NCBI GenBank assembly: GCA_902611845.1 | Contig: CACMAX010000003.1 | Span: 1-64,000 of the forward strand | Direction of reading: 5' to 3' | Origin: an uncultured Pelagibacteraceae bacterium | GTDB lineage: Bacteria; Pseudomonadota; Alphaproteobacteria; Pelagibacterales; Pelagibacteraceae | Length of the DNA: 64,000 nucleotides | Shown here: piece after piece, positions 38,653 through 47,220 of the stretch | Numbering within the stretch: the first letter of the stretch is position 1 | Layout: each line of letters opens with the position of its first letter | Program-made: the position numbers and the translations under genes | Notes under the pieces: model-generated | Database searches by the model: none | What the model was told of the DNA's origin: nothing | The model's input: only the letters and a program-made list of their open reading frames with translations

Positions 38653-39537
38653 TTATAGTAAAAAATTTACTTTTTTTTGTGAAAATTCAATATCAATCTT
38701 ATTGTGACATCCAAAATTATCTCCATCAACCTGAACGGGAATTTCAAAATTATTGCAATTAATTTGGATACTTTTTGAATAGGTGGTTATAACAGATTTG
38801 TTTCTTGATAAATCTCCATAAATAATTATCAAAATAATATAATACATTAATTTTAGCCTACTTAAATCTTTAAAAACATAAGTTATTAATCTATCATCAA
38901 AAATGTTTGACTTATTTATCTTATGATGACCAGCATAATATTTGGTATTAGAACTTAATACCCAATCAGCTTGATATTTTTGACCATCAAAGAAAACATC
39001 AAGTTTATTATTTTTCATAAATAAAAAATGCTGAAACCCTTTTAAACCAAATATTATCTTACCAAGTATTTTTTTTATACGTGTATCAATAGAGTGAACA
39101 ATTTTAGCATCCCAACCAATACCAGCCATTAAAAAAAAATAATTTTTATTTATTTTTATAAGATTAGATTGTTTATAATTATTTGATGTTAAAATATTAC
39201 AAATATCGTCTACTTTTTTATTTATCGATAACTCTGCTTGAAGTAAATTGGCTGTTCCAGCCGGTATGTACCCAATTGCAAATTTATCATTAAAATCAAA
39301 GTCATTTTTTATCAATTCATTGATAGCAAATGATACTGATCCATCTCCACCAGCAACTATCAATCTATCATAATTTTTATTTTTAAATTCCAAAAATATT
39401 TCTTTCGCCTCTTTTTCAGATTTGGTTTTGAAATAATCTACAGAGTTGTTAATTTTTAATTTTTCATAAATCTTATTTACAAATTTTATTTTTTTCCCTG
39501 TTGAAGAATTAAGGTTATAAATCAAACAATAATGCAT
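38653..39537 (-). CDS. Diacylglycerol/lipid kinase family protein
   Basis: The 294-residue protein belongs to the DAGK-catalytic/YegS-BmrU family: nucleotide-binding VAGGDGSVSFAINEL near residue 61 and YIPAGTANLLQAEL near 90, followed by the beta-sandwich C-terminal domain. Family members phosphorylate diacylglycerol or related lipids at the membrane. It is divergent from plcP across 99 bp that contain Pho-box-like repeats on both strands. A kinase that recycles diacylglycerol released by PlcP would fit the location, but this is inference from context. Confidence 0.85.
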   Translation of the reverse strand: MHYCLIYNLNSSTGKKIKFVNKIYEKLKINNSVDYFKTKSEKEAKEIFLEFKNKNYDRLIVAGGDGSVSFAINELIKNDFDFNDKFAIGYIPAGTANLLQAELSINKKVDDICNILTSNNYKQSNLIKINKNYFFLMAGIGWDAKIVHSIDTRIKKILGKIIFGLKGFQHFLFMKNNKLDVFFDGQKYQADWVLSSNTKYYAGHHKINKSNIFDDRLITYVFKDLSRLKLMYYIILIIIYGDLSRNKSVITTYSKSIQINCNNFEIPVQVDGDNFGCHNKIDIEFSQKKVNFLL

Positions 39538-39568
39538 AATTTTTTCGTAACTAATTTTTAATAAATCT

Positions 39569-39586
39569 TTAACATTTCAATGACAT
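39569..39586 (-). promoter_or_regulatory. Pho-box-like direct repeat facing the lipid kinase gene
   Basis: On the minus strand the sequence ATGTCATTGAAATGTTAA has two 7-bp half sites, ATGTCAT and ATGTTAA, separated by 4 bp, the 11-bp period of PhoB boxes (consensus CTGTCAT). It lies 32 nt upstream of the start codon. I find no good -10 at 17 bp, so the call rests on the repeat and the neighbourhood. Confidence 0.4.
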
Positions 39587-39602
39587 AAGAATTAAATGAT
39601 TC

Positions 39603-39620
39603 GAGTTACAGTTGTGTTAC
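39603..39620 (+). promoter_or_regulatory. Pho-box-like direct repeat facing plcP
   Basis: GAGTTACAGTTGTGTTAC holds two half sites, GAGTTAC and GTGTTAC, with an 11-bp period as in PhoB boxes; GTGTTAC agrees with CTGTCAC at five of seven positions. It ends only 16 nt before the plcP ATG, too close for a standard promoter with the box at -35, so either the transcript is nearly leaderless or the match is fortuitous. Confidence 0.35.
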
Positions 39621-39636
39621 AAAATAGGTTTTTTTA

Positions 39637-40443
39637 ATGCCTCCGTTATTAAAATATAAGAGTATATTTATATCTGATGTGCATCTTGGCACCAAAGGTT
39701 GTCAAGCTAACAAGCTTTTAGAATTTTTTAAGAATTCAAGATCGGAGAACCTTTATTTAGTTGGAGATATAATCGATGTTTGGGCAATGCAAAAGAGTTT
39801 CTATTGGCCTCAAGAGCATAATGATGTCATACAAAAAATATTGAGAAAAGCCAGGCACGGGACAAAAGTATTTTACATAATTGGAAATCATGATGAGGTA
39901 TTTAGAAAATTTATTCCAATGCATTTAGGTGATATTAAAATAGTAAATAGAGTTATTCATGAAACGCAGTTAGGAAAAAAATATTTAGTTGTTCATGGTG
40001 ATGCTTGGGACGGAGTAATGAAATATGCTAAATGGCTTTCTAAATTAGGAGCTATTGCCTATGAATTATTACTTAAAATTAATGTTATTATAAATTTTTT
40101 TAGAAAATTGAGAGGTAAAGACTATTGGTCATTGGCAAAATTTTTAAAATATAAGGTAAAAAATGCTGTAAAATTTATAGGTGAATATGAAAACACACTT
40201 TCTTCATATGCAAAAAGGAAAAAATTTGATGGAATAATTTGTGGACACATACATCATGCTGAAAATTTAAATCTTGATGGTGTTAATTATTTAAATTGTG
40301 GCGATTGGGTTGAATCATGTACAGCCTTGGCAGAAAAATATGATGGAACTTTTGAGATAATTTATTGGGATAAAAAAAGAAACGAATATATTTCAGAAAA
40401 TATTGATAATAACAGGATCGGTTCATTCAAAAAAGCATCTTAA
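39637..40443 (+). CDS. plcP: PlcP-type metallophosphoesterase (phospholipase C of lipid renovation)
   Basis: The 268-residue calcineurin-fold protein carries the full metal motif series: FISDVHLGTKG, LVGDIIDVWA, IIGNHDEVFRK, VVHGDAWDG and CGHIHHAE. It resembles LpxH, but lipid A synthesis here already has LpxI at 2477. In Sinorhizobium and marine bacteria, including SAR11, PlcP removes phosphate headgroups from phospholipids under phosphate stress, leaving diacylglycerol for glycolipid synthesis by Agt. The next gene, 3 nt on, is exactly such a glycosyltransferase, and phoR-pst-phoUB follow. Function is therefore by family plus context. Confidence 0.85.
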   Translation: MPPLLKYKSIFISDVHLGTKGCQANKLLEFFKNSRSENLYLVGDIIDVWAMQKSFYWPQEHNDVIQKILRKARHGTKVFYIIGNHDEVFRKFIPMHLGDIKIVNRVIHETQLGKKYLVVHGDAWDGVMKYAKWLSKLGAIAYELLLKINVIINFFRKLRGKDYWSLAKFLKYKVKNAVKFIGEYENTLSSYAKRKKFDGIICGHIHHAENLNLDGVNYLNCGDWVESCTALAEKYDGTFEIIYWDKKRNEYISENIDNNRIGSFKKAS

Positions 40444-40446
40444 AGA

Positions 40447-41454
40447 ATGAAAATATTAATTGTTACCGATGCTTATTACCCTCAAGTTAATGGTGTTGTA
40501 AGAACTCTCCACGAAACTGGTGAAATTCTTAAATCACAAGGTCAAACTATTGAATATATTACTCCTCAACAATTTCTTACCATGCCCATGCCAAAATATA
40601 ATGAAATTAGATTGTCCTTAAATGTTTGGCCCCGTGTAAGTAACTTAATTAAATCAATTAAACCTGATGCAATACATATTGCAACAGAAGGACCCTTAGG
40701 GTTTATGGCACGAAGACATTGCATTAAAAATGGCTTAAAATTTACCACAAGTTTTCACACAAGATTTGATAAATACATGAAACTTTATATGCCTATCATT
40801 CCAGCTAAATGGTCAGAAAAATTTTTATGCAATTTTCATAATAAAGCTGAAAGAATTTTAGTAACAACAGAATCTATGCGTGAAGAATTAATTTCTTTAG
40901 GTATTGATAACAATAAAATGGTTACATGGACCAGAGGAGGTAATCATGGTGCATTTAAAAACCCCATTAAGAAAGACTTACCTTATAAAAGACCTATATG
41001 GATATATGTTGGAAGAGTTGCTGTTGAAAAAAATATCAAAGCATTTTTAGATTTAGATCTTGAAGGTACTAAAATTATAATTGGTAAAGGTCCTGATTTA
41101 AACAATTTAAAAAAAAAGTTTCCAAAAGACATTTTTTTAGGTGAGAAAACAAATGGAGAATTAGCTTCTCATTTTGCATCATCTGATGTTTTTGTATTTC
41201 CAAGTAAAACAGATACGTTTGGTATAGTTGTCTTAGAGTCTTTAAATTGTGGCACACCAGTCGCAGCTTACCCTGTACCGGGACCTAAAGATATATTAGG
41301 GGGTACTAATATTGATACTTTAGATAATGATTTGAAAACCTCTGCTTTAAAAGCTTTGAAGGTAAGTCGTCAAGATTGTCTTGATTTTGCAAAAAAATAT
41401 TCTTGGGAGGAAACGGCAAAAATATTTTTTGAAAATATTTCACCTAATAATTAA
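40447..41454 (+). CDS. agt: Diacylglycerol glycosyltransferase (Agt-type, GT4)
   Basis: This 335-residue GT4/GT1-fold enzyme begins VTDAYYPQVNGVVRTLHETG, the acceptor-binding pattern of lipid glycosyltransferases related to MgtA and SqdX. The donor half has IYVGRVAVEKNIKAFL near residue 187 and FPSKTDTFGIVVLESLNCG near 254. Agt enzymes add glucose or glucuronate to diacylglycerol, replacing phospholipids with glycolipids when phosphate is scarce. Tight linkage with plcP (3-nt gap) supports this. The sugar donor cannot be decided from sequence. Confidence 0.82.
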   Translation: MKILIVTDAYYPQVNGVVRTLHETGEILKSQGQTIEYITPQQFLTMPMPKYNEIRLSLNVWPRVSNLIKSIKPDAIHIATEGPLGFMARRHCIKNGLKFTTSFHTRFDKYMKLYMPIIPAKWSEKFLCNFHNKAERILVTTESMREELISLGIDNNKMVTWTRGGNHGAFKNPIKKDLPYKRPIWIYVGRVAVEKNIKAFLDLDLEGTKIIIGKGPDLNNLKKKFPKDIFLGEKTNGELASHFASSDVFVFPSKTDTFGIVVLESLNCGTPVAAYPVPGPKDILGGTNIDTLDNDLKTSALKALKVSRQDCLDFAKKYSWEETAKIFFENISPNN

Positions 41455-41488
41455 AGACAATATACATTACATTTGTTAAAACATATCC

Positions 41489-42637
41489 ATGTTTTGGGCA
41501 GAGTTGATACTTATAGTTATAATAATCATTTTATTATATTTTTTATTTAAAAAAAATATTAAGCCAGAAAACACAGCACCAGTTGTAAACAAGACTAATA
41601 AGGATGATTTAGGAAAAAGAGTAATTATTGAAGAATTAGAAGATCAATTCTTTGCTTTAGATAAATATAATTTAATCAAATATCTAAACAAAAGTGCAAA
41701 ACAACGTTTTGGAGAAAACTTAATTGATAAAAATATTTCAAGTGTAATAAGAGATACAAAATTATTAGAAACGATTGAAGAGGCTATCAAAGATCAAACT
41801 ACAAAAAATGTCAATGTAGAAATAAATTTACCATCTTATCAACTTTACAAAATCTATGTTATTCCTGGTCCGACCTATTTGTTTCCAGAAATAAACTCTG
41901 TCGTATTGTTTCTAAAAGATTTTACAGAAATAACAAAAGCACAAAAACTAAAAACCGATTTTGTTGCAAATGTGAGTCATGAATTAAGAACACCTTTAGT
42001 TTCGATTAAAGGTTCTTTAGAAACTATTCTTGGACCAGCTTCAAAAGACCAAGAGGCGCAAAAAAAATTTATGTCTATCATGTCTGATCAAGTATTAAGA
42101 ATGGAAAACCTAATCAATGATTTGTTGATTTTAAGTAGAATAGAATTGGAAGAACATATCAAGCCTAATAAAATTGTGAGCTTAAATGATCTTTTTACAA
42201 ATATTAAAAGTAACTTTGAATTAATTCTTAAAAAAAAGAAAATCAATTTACATATTGAACTTATGGAACCAACCTTAGTTTTTGGTGATAATGATAAATT
42301 GTTAACTGTATTTTCAAATTTAATTGATAATTCAATTAAATATTCACAAGATGGAAAAAATATATACGTAAAAAGTCAAAATAGTGAAGGTAAATTAATT
42401 GATAAAAATATTGCCATTAGCATTAAAGATGAAGGTGTCGGAATACCTCACCAGCTAATTCCAAGAATAACTGAGAGATTTTTTAGAGTAGATACAGAAA
42501 AAAGTAAAAAGGTTGGTGGTACAGGTTTAGGTTTAGCTATAATGAAACATATTATATCTCAACACAGAGGTGACTATGAGATTCTCAGTAAAGTTAATGA
42601 AGGTACTGAAATTAAGATATATCTTCCAACAAAATAA
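41489..42637 (+). CDS. phoR: PhoR phosphate-responsive sensor histidine kinase
   Basis: The 382-residue kinase has a single N-terminal membrane helix at about 4-20, a PAS-like region at about 48-150, HisKA with H164 in FVANVSHELRTPLVSIKG, and an ATPase domain with FSNLIDNSIKYS, DEGVGIP and GGTGLGLAI. This compact layout matches PhoR, which phosphorylates PhoB when Pst transport is slow. It lies upstream of pst genes whose last member is phoB, splitting the two-component pair around the transporter as in other alphaproteobacteria. Confidence 0.92.
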   Translation: MFWAELILIVIIIILLYFLFKKNIKPENTAPVVNKTNKDDLGKRVIIEELEDQFFALDKYNLIKYLNKSAKQRFGENLIDKNISSVIRDTKLLETIEEAIKDQTTKNVNVEINLPSYQLYKIYVIPGPTYLFPEINSVVLFLKDFTEITKAQKLKTDFVANVSHELRTPLVSIKGSLETILGPASKDQEAQKKFMSIMSDQVLRMENLINDLLILSRIELEEHIKPNKIVSLNDLFTNIKSNFELILKKKKINLHIELMEPTLVFGDNDKLLTVFSNLIDNSIKYSQDGKNIYVKSQNSEGKLIDKNIAISIKDEGVGIPHQLIPRITERFFRVDTEKSKKVGGTGLGLAIMKHIISQHRGDYEILSKVNEGTEIKIYLPTK

Positions 42638-42731
42638 TTAATTTAAAAAATTGTTTAAAATTAACTCTTATTCAAACAAGATTTAACAAATCTTTTGTTG
42701 ATTCGTATCTTAGTTTATTTAAAATTAGTTT

Positions 42732-43340
42732 ATGATTAAGATATTACATAGTATTTTAATTATTATTTTTTTTTTAATGTCGATCATTACTAAAAGTAAT
42801 GCATCTGATATTTCTACAATTTTAAGAAACCAGCAATTAACTGTTTTTGATATTGGTATCTTTAGATTACAGGAAGACTTAAAAAGTGCATATCCTGAAA
42901 TAAAAAAACATAAAGATGTACCATACGAAGATATATATATAGATGTTCTCAGTTCCTATTGGAGAAATACAGTAGATTTAATTGTTTCAATTCCAGTAAA
43001 TGAAAATTTAAAAAAAGAGAACTACATGTCAGATTCATTGAGATGTCGAAACATATTTAATTCTGTTAGAGATCATTTACTGAGAAATGAAAATATGAGT
43101 AATTATAGGTTTACTATGGCGACAAGCTATTTAACATCTATTTTTTCTACTCCTACTAGTTGGCCAAAATGGCGTTATGACCAAAGTGTTCTTGAGGAAT
43201 TAGTTAATTTGGTAAAACTGGAAGTTGTCTTAAGACCAACCCCAGATCTTGCTTTTAAGGATAACGTAAATCCAGTTTCATGCAAAGGTGGTCTAGAAAC
43301 TGAAAATAGTGAGATTATTGTCTCAATGAAATACAACTAA
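42732..43340 (+). CDS. Secreted protein of unknown function in the pho cluster
   Basis: I do not recognise this 202-residue protein. A signal peptide is clear (hydrophobic residues about 5-20, probable cleavage after SNA near 24), so the mature protein is periplasmic. It has two cysteines (in LRCRNI near residue 104 and VSCKGGL near 187), possibly a disulfide, and mixed helix with no known motif. It sits between phoR and pstS on the same strand, 94 nt after phoR and 109 nt before pstS, with its own gap rather than a coupled start. A role in periplasmic phosphate or phosphoester handling is a contextual guess. Confidence 0.8.
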   Translation: MIKILHSILIIIFFLMSIITKSNASDISTILRNQQLTVFDIGIFRLQEDLKSAYPEIKKHKDVPYEDIYIDVLSSYWRNTVDLIVSIPVNENLKKENYMSDSLRCRNIFNSVRDHLLRNENMSNYRFTMATSYLTSIFSTPTSWPKWRYDQSVLEELVNLVKLEVVLRPTPDLAFKDNVNPVSCKGGLETENSEIIVSMKYN

Positions 43341-43361
43341 AAAGTTAGGTTTTTAACAAAA

Positions 43362-43379
43362 CTGTAATAATTCTGTAAT
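43362..43379 (+). promoter_or_regulatory. Pho box of pstS
   Basis: CTGTAATAATTCTGTAAT is two identical 7-bp half sites (CTGTAAT) separated by AATT, matching PhoB-box architecture with one change from CTGTCAT. A -10 hexamer TTTATA at 43397-43402 lies exactly 17 bp after the second half site, so the box replaces the -35 as in known Pho promoters. It predicts PhoB-dependent induction of pstS. Confidence 0.88.
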
Positions 43380-43449
43380 ATTAAAGATTCAATAAATTTA
43401 TACGAGTCAAGCATCTTTTAATTAATAAATAACGAAAGGATTAAAGATA

Positions 43450-44481
43450 ATGAAAAAACTAACTATAGTGATTGCTTCTTTAGTTGCTCTATCAATAGCA
43501 ACTGTTGCTCAAGCAAGAGATCAAATTAAGATAGTTGGTTCGTCTACAGTATTCCCTTACGCGACTGTTGTTGCTGAAAGATTTGGTGGTTCAGGATTCA
43601 AAACTCCTGTAATCGAGTCGACTGGTACTGGTGGAGGAGCTAAACTATTCTGTGCTGGTGTTGGTGAGCAACATCCAGATATTACAAATGCATCAAGAGC
43701 TATGAAAGACAAAGAGAAAGCCCTATGTAAGAAAAATGGTGTAAATGATATTGTTGAGATCGTAATTGGTAACGACGGTATTACATTAGCTTACAGCAAA
43801 GATGCAAAACCAGTAAACTTTACTAAAGAACAATTATATTTAGCATTAGCTGCTCATACAGTAGTTGATGGTAAGTTAGTTCCAAATATTTATAAAACTT
43901 GGGACCAAATTGACCCTAGCTTACCAAAACAAAAAATTTCAGTAATGATCCCACCAGGAACATCAGGAACTAGAGATGCTTGGAATTCTTTAGTAATGAA
44001 AAAAGGTATGACTAAAGAAGCTAAAGCTCTTTATAAAGCAGGTTTTGAAGCTGGAAATAAAAAATACAAAAAACCACAAAAACTTTACAGAGAAGATGGA
44101 GCTGCTATTGAAGTAGGAGAAAACGATAGTTTAATCATCCAAAAGTTAACTCAAGATAAAGATATGTTTGGTTTCTTTGGTTTCAGCTATTTCTTAGCTG
44201 CTAAAGATAAATTACAAGCTGCTAGCATAGATGGTGGACAACCCTCTCTAGCGAGTATTCAAGACTACAGTTATGCAGTTGCAAGACCATTATTTTTCTA
44301 TGTGAAAAAAGCTCACGTTGGAGTAATCCCAGGATTACATGAGTTTGTGAAAGAATTCACAACTAAGAAAGCTATTGGAAAAGGTGGTTACTTAGCAGAT
44401 ATTGGTTTAGTTCCATTAGACTCTAAGTTGTATAAAACAACTAGAACTAATGCTACGAAGCTAGTTGCTATGGGTAATTAA
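43450..44481 (+). CDS. pstS: Phosphate ABC transporter, periplasmic phosphate-binding protein
   Basis: PstS captures phosphate in the periplasm with high affinity. The 343-residue protein has a signal peptide cut after AQA at residue 22, then IVGSSTVFPYATVVAERFG, ESTGTGGGAKLFC and PPGTSGTRDAWNSL, the phosphate-contacting loops. RBS is GAAAGGA. It is preceded by a Pho box and followed by an intrinsic terminator before pstC, as expected for the most abundant component. Its codons are more GC-rich than those of neighbouring genes. Confidence 0.96.
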   Translation: MKKLTIVIASLVALSIATVAQARDQIKIVGSSTVFPYATVVAERFGGSGFKTPVIESTGTGGGAKLFCAGVGEQHPDITNASRAMKDKEKALCKKNGVNDIVEIVIGNDGITLAYSKDAKPVNFTKEQLYLALAAHTVVDGKLVPNIYKTWDQIDPSLPKQKISVMIPPGTSGTRDAWNSLVMKKGMTKEAKALYKAGFEAGNKKYKKPQKLYREDGAAIEVGENDSLIIQKLTQDKDMFGFFGFSYFLAAKDKLQAASIDGGQPSLASIQDYSYAVARPLFFYVKKAHVGVIPGLHEFVKEFTTKKAIGKGGYLADIGLVPLDSKLYKTTRTNATKLVAMGN

Positions 44482-44510
44482 TTATTACTCTGTTAACAAA
44501 TAATTAAATA

Positions 44511-44537
44511 AGGGGTCTTTTTAGACCCCTTTTTTTT
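44511..44537 (+). terminator. Intrinsic terminator between pstS and pstC
   Basis: AGGGGTCT pairs with AGACCCCT around a TTTT loop, followed directly by a run of eight T residues. It lies 30 nt after the pstS stop and 36 nt before pstC. Partial termination here would make PstS transcript exceed that of the permeases. Confidence 0.92.
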
Positions 44538-44572
44538 GAAATAAGAGTAAAGTCCTCAATAAAGGAGATTCT

Positions 44573-45958
44573 TTGAACTTAATATTGTTTACATTTATTG
44601 TTCTTCTGGGTTTCACAAGTTATTATTTTGGACGTAGAAAAGCATATACAATTCAATCTACAAATAAAAGATTAACTGCATTACCACAATTTTATGGTTA
44701 TTATCTTGCAATTTGGTGTGCAATACCAGCTTTTATAATTTTTTCTTTATGGGCAATTTTTGAGCCCACAATTGTAAAATTATTAATCTTAAGTGATTAT
44801 TCAAATCAAGGCTATCTTGATGATGAATTAAATTTAATTTACGAAAAAACAAAAGCATTGTCTCGAGGACAATTTACCGGAGAAATTACACCTTTTATTG
44901 AGGCTTCAGCTGAAAAATATTTAAGTCTTCGATCAATAGCTCAAAGTTCAAAAGCTGTTATAGTATTATCTATAATTATTGCCTCTGTTGCTTACGCTTA
45001 TAAAAAAATTTCATCTAATTCTAGAACAAGAGAACCAGTTGAAAAATTTTTGAAAGTAGTTTTATTTACAGCTTCTTTAGCTGCAATATTAACTACTGTT
45101 GGAATAGTATTTTCACTTATATTTCAAACTATAGATTTTTTTAAAGTAATTCCATTATTTGATTTTGTCTTTGGAACTCATTGGTATCCTGCAAAAGCTT
45201 TTGTTAGAGATTCTTCAGAGGCTTTAGATCCGACAATGTACTCCGATACTTTTGGAGCAGTCCCTATTTTTGCTGGTACTTTTTTTATTGCTTTCATAGC
45301 TATGTGTGTTGCTATTCCTATTGGACTAATGAGTGGAATTTATTTGGCTGAGTATGCATCAGTTAAAGTTAGACAATACGCAAAACCTTTAATTGAAATT
45401 TTAGCTGGTATACCAACAGTTGTTTATGGATTTTTTGCTGCTCTAACAGTTGGACCTTTTTTAAAGGAAATAGGTAATAGCATGGGTTTAGACGTTTCAG
45501 CTGAAAGCGCTTTAGCGGCAGGCGGAGTAATGGGCATTATGATTATACCATTCATTTCAAGTTTAAGTGACGATGTGATTACAAGTGTACCTCAAAGTTT
45601 AAGAGATGGAAGTTACGCTATGGGAGCAACTAAATCAGAAACGATAAAAAAAGTTATTTTTCCTGCAGCATTACCAGGTATTGTTGGTTCTATTTTATTA
45701 GGTGTTTCAAGAGCAATTGGAGAAACAATGATAGTTGTTATGGCCTCTGGTTTAGCTGCTAATTTAACTTTAAATCCATTAGAATCTACTTCAACAATTA
45801 CAGCGCAAATTGTTGTAATATTAATTGGAGATCAAGCTTTTGGCGACCCAAAAACGCAAGCTGCATTTGCTTTAGGTATGTCATTATTTTTAGTAACGCT
45901 CTGTTTGAATATTGTGGCCTTAAGAGTAGTTAAAAAATATAGAGAAAAATATGAATAA
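44573..45958 (+). CDS. pstC: Phosphate ABC transporter permease PstC
   Basis: The 461-residue permease starts at TTG, supported by AAAGGAG five bases upstream and the absence of a better ATG. The core PstC domain is in the second half: AEYASVKVRQYAKPLIEILAGIPTVVYGFF near residue 260 and an EAA loop DGSYAMGATKSETIKKVIFPAAL near 345. The long N-terminal part with additional helices is normal in alphaproteobacterial PstC. It overlaps pstA by 8 nt. Confidence 0.93.
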   Translation: MNLILFTFIVLLGFTSYYFGRRKAYTIQSTNKRLTALPQFYGYYLAIWCAIPAFIIFSLWAIFEPTIVKLLILSDYSNQGYLDDELNLIYEKTKALSRGQFTGEITPFIEASAEKYLSLRSIAQSSKAVIVLSIIIASVAYAYKKISSNSRTREPVEKFLKVVLFTASLAAILTTVGIVFSLIFQTIDFFKVIPLFDFVFGTHWYPAKAFVRDSSEALDPTMYSDTFGAVPIFAGTFFIAFIAMCVAIPIGLMSGIYLAEYASVKVRQYAKPLIEILAGIPTVVYGFFAALTVGPFLKEIGNSMGLDVSAESALAAGGVMGIMIIPFISSLSDDVITSVPQSLRDGSYAMGATKSETIKKVIFPAALPGIVGSILLGVSRAIGETMIVVMASGLAANLTLNPLESTSTITAQIVVILIGDQAFGDPKTQAAFALGMSLFLVTLCLNIVALRVVKKYREKYE

Positions 45959-47219
45959 AAATAAAGAACAATTATTAAATAAAAGATATAAAGCTGAAAA
46001 GAGATTTCGATTATACGGTCAAAGTGCAATTTTTATGGCACTTTTATTTTTAACAATCTTTATTTTTAAAATTTTTTCGACGGGCTATTCAGCCTTTCAA
46101 AAAACTTGGCTTATTGTTCCAGTTACTTTTGATGCTGAATTAATGATGTTAGAGCAAAATCCTTCTAAAGAGGATTTAAAAGATGCTGATTATTACGATA
46201 TAGCATTAAAATCAATGGCTGATTTGGATCCAAATGCTAATGAGGATCAAGAAAATGAGCTGAAGAGAATGGTCTCTTACTTTTTCGAAAGAGAGATTAA
46301 AAGGGAACTTTTAAACGACCCTTCATTAATTGGAAAAACTAAAGATGTTTATTTAACTGCCTCAGATGATTTAGATCAAGTGTTCAAAGGCAATTATCCA
46401 AGGGATTTACCTGAAGATCAAAGAAGAGTTACGGATTATCAATTAAAGATTTTTGATCAACTTGTAGAACAGGGAAGAGTTGAAAGTAAATTCAATTTAA
46501 GTTTTTTTACATATCCTGATTCAAGAGAAGCTGAATTAGCTGGTATAGCAAGTTCATTTATGGGATCAATATTTTCTATACTTGTTTGTTTAATGATAGC
46601 TTTTCCTGTTGCAGTGCTAGCAGCTATTTATTTAGAGGAATTTGCCCCTAAAAACAGATTTACTGATTTTATTGAGGTAAATATAAATAATTTAGCAGCA
46701 GTACCTTCAATTGTTTTTGGTCTTTTAGGACTAGGTATTTTACTTGCTGTATTTCAATTACCTAGGTCAACACCTCTAGTCGGTGGAATAACTTTATCGT
46801 TGATGACATTGCCAACAATTATTATTGCTTGTAGAGCATCTTTAAAAGCAGTTCCTCCAAGTATAAGAGAGGCAGCACTTGCAATGGGTGCTAGTAAAAT
46901 GCAAACTACAATGCATCATACAGTTCCGTTATCTATGCCAGGGACTTTATCCGGTACAATAATTGGTTTGGCCCAAGCTTTAGGCGAAACCGCACCTTTG
47001 ATATTGATTGGCATGGTGGCTTTTGTAAATACAATACCAGGATCTCCTTTAGATCCAGCTGCAAGTTTGCCAGTGCAAATTTATATTTGGGCAGAGAGCG
47101 CTGAAAGAGGTTTTGTCGAGAAAGTTTCTGCCTGTATTATGGTTCTATTAGGATTTTTAATTATAATGAACTTATTTGCACAAATAATTAGACATAAATT
47201 TGAAAAAAAATGGAGTTAA
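45951..47219 (+). CDS. pstA: Phosphate ABC transporter permease PstA
   Basis: The 422-residue permease has an N-terminal helix at about 25-45, a large soluble insert of about 150 residues (DUF3333-like in other alphaproteobacteria), then the transport domain with [36 protein letters not shown] near residue 225 onward and the EAA loop [25 protein letters not shown] near 307. It pairs with PstC in the membrane. It ends just before the pstB start. Confidence 0.93.
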   Translation: MNKNKEQLLNKRYKAEKRFRLYGQSAIFMALLFLTIFIFKIFSTGYSAFQKTWLIVPVTFDAELMMLEQNPSKEDLKDADYYDIALKSMADLDPNANEDQENELKRMVSYFFEREIKRELLNDPSLIGKTKDVYLTASDDLDQVFKGNYPRDLPEDQRRVTDYQLKIFDQLVEQGRVESKFNLSFFTYPDSREAELAGIASSFMGSIFSILVCLMIAFPVAVLAAIYLEEFAPKNRFTDFIEVNINNLAAVPSIVFGLLGLGILLAVFQLPRSTPLVGGITLSLMTLPTIIIACRASLKAVPPSIREAALAMGASKMQTTMHHTVPLSMPGTLSGTIIGLAQALGETAPLILIGMVAFVNTIPGSPLDPAASLPVQIYIWAESAERGFVEKVSACIMVLLGFLIIMNLFAQIIRHKFEKKWS

Positions 47220-47220
47220 G

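Noticed and set aside
39637..40443. Naming this gene lpxH
   Set aside because: LpxI is present for that step, and neighbours are phosphate-stress lipid genes, so PlcP is preferred.
42674..42696. AAGATTT/AAATCTT hairpin after phoR as a terminator
   Set aside because: A seven-pair A/T-rich stem with a weak T tail is expected by chance in this composition.
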